A stretch of 5,188 nucleotides of DNA, from the NCBI GenBank assembly GCA_023251195.1, contig JAHEZG010000277.1, positions 1 through 5,188 of the forward strand, in the 5' to 3' direction. This document shows positions 4,910 through 5,188 of the stretch, in pieces (positions within the stretch are counted from its first letter, which is position 1; each line of letters starts with the position of its first letter). Below the pieces are notes generated by a model. It was not told the origin of the DNA and ran no database searches. It saw nothing but the letters and a program-made list of their open reading frames with translations. The stretch comes from Chitinophagaceae bacterium. Lineage in GTDB: Bacteria; Bacteroidota; Bacteroidia; Chitinophagales; UBA10324. The translations under genes were made by a program, and so were the position numbers.

Positions 4910-5086
4910 ATTGCGATATATACCAACCAAAAAAAATCTGCGCGGGTACTAAGAACTACCTGACCTGAGGTCCCGCGAAGAACCCACACCCAAATAGACT
5001 CAGCCCGCGCATTTGCACGAGCGAAGAGCTATTCTTGGGTATTTGAAAATTTCGCGGGTTTCAGGTCAAGATTTTGCTATCGCAAT
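4910..5086. repeat. GC-rich nested inverted-repeat element; possible structured leader RNA
   Basis: This is the main content of the gene-free stretch 4863-5188. Outer arms ATTGCGATA (4910-4918) and TATCGCAAT (5078-5086) are exact complements. Inside them, AAAATC (4933-4938) pairs with GATTTT (5070-5075). A long stem pairs 4961-4979 with 5051-5068: TGACCTGA with TCAGGTCA and CCCGCGAA with TTCGCGGG, joined by two G-T pairs and one bulged base (4971). Within its loop, 4988-4997 pairs with 5029-5040 with a 2-nt bulge. TGCGCGGG (4939-4946) is also an exact complement of CCCGCGCA (5004-5011), crossing the long stem. G+C is about 52% over 4939-5070 but about 19% over 5071-5188. On the - strand it ends in eight U toward the operon. 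It could be a leader RNA or attenuator, or a REP/MITE-like dispersed element. No coding frame is convincing. Confidence 0.6.
4929..4977 (-). terminator. Terminator-like hairpin plus U8 in the operon leader
   Basis: Read on the - strand, CGCGGG (4977-4972) can pair with CCCGCG (4946-4941) across a 25-nt loop, followed by CAGA and then eight T (4936-4929). A GC stem followed by a T tract is the layout of an intrinsic terminator, placed about 66 bp before the LamG gene start. The long loop makes it weaker than a classic terminator. The same segments take part in competing pairings of the larger element. Confidence 0.3.
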
Positions 5087-5135
5087 TTCATTAAGTATTT
5101 ATTTTCTATTCTACATTTTTCAATTATTGTTTTAA

Positions 5136-5169
5136 CAAACCTAACTAAATATTTTAATCAATTTACAAT
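5136..5169 (-). promoter_or_regulatory. Candidate promoter of the three-gene surface-protein unit
   Basis: CAAACCTA (5136-5143 on +) reads TAGGTTTG on the - strand, an exact match to the Bacteroidota TAnnTTTG -7 box, and the only exact match I found between 4863 and the window end. A partial -33 box, ATTG, lies at 5169-5166 with a 22-nt gap. Transcription from here would give a leader of roughly 270 nt containing the whole structured element before the ATG at 4862. A weaker, closer site (TTTG at 4931-4928, TAATATTTAG at 4910-4901) cannot be excluded. Confidence 0.3.
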
Positions 5170-5188
5170 TTGGATTATTTTCAATACT

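Noticed and set aside
5087..5188. Start of a further gene at the right edge
   Set aside because: The stretch is about 19% G+C with stops in all plausible frames and no start with a sustained frame; it looks like promoter or spacer DNA.

Overview
The window looks like chromosomal DNA from a member of the Bacteroidota (Flavobacteriia/Chitinophagia-like; the exact clade cannot be fixed). The evidence is two proteins ending in type IX secretion (T9SS) type A sorting domains, signal peptides that all end in Ala|Gln, AT-rich spacers, start codons without Shine-Dalgarno sequences, and boxes matching the phylum's TAnnTTTG -7 promoter element. No phage, transposase, CRISPR, tRNA or rRNA is visible.

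Left part (1-1526, + strand): small cytosolic-type proteins of unknown function. The end of one gene (2-136) is followed, in the same frame and directly after a TAG, by a 69-residue ORF (137-346). The two are probably one gene broken by a nonsense codon. Next come a 93-residue orphan (564-845), a possible 57-residue membrane microprotein (907-1080), and a 115-residue conserved-type hypothetical protein (1179-1526). A roughly 55-bp imperfect direct repeat (371-426 and 1122-1175) flanks the 564-845/907-1080 block with an exact 750-bp offset over its core.

Right part (1608-4862, - strand): a tight three-gene unit for exported proteins, with gaps of 18 and 15 bp. In transcription order these are a LamG + 2 x FN3 + T9SS sorting-domain protein (4862-3348), a small T9SS cargo of a signal peptide, a short motif region and a sorting domain (3329-2826), and a secreted protein with a Bacteroidota N-terminal domain, two exact-period 46-residue repeats and a glycine-rich C-terminal domain (2810-1608). 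None has a visible catalytic domain, so a surface, adhesion or matrix role is the best inference.

Upstream of that unit (4863-5188) there is no gene. It holds the most interesting signal here: a GC-rich island (about 52% G+C against about 19% just to its right) forming a nested dyad at 4910-5086. It has a long imperfect stem, an inner stem, and a crossing 8-bp complement that could form a pseudoknot or switch to alternative hairpins. One of those is followed by U8 when read toward the operon. It could be a structured leader RNA or attenuator, or a dispersed REP/MITE-like element. The sequence alone does not decide between them.
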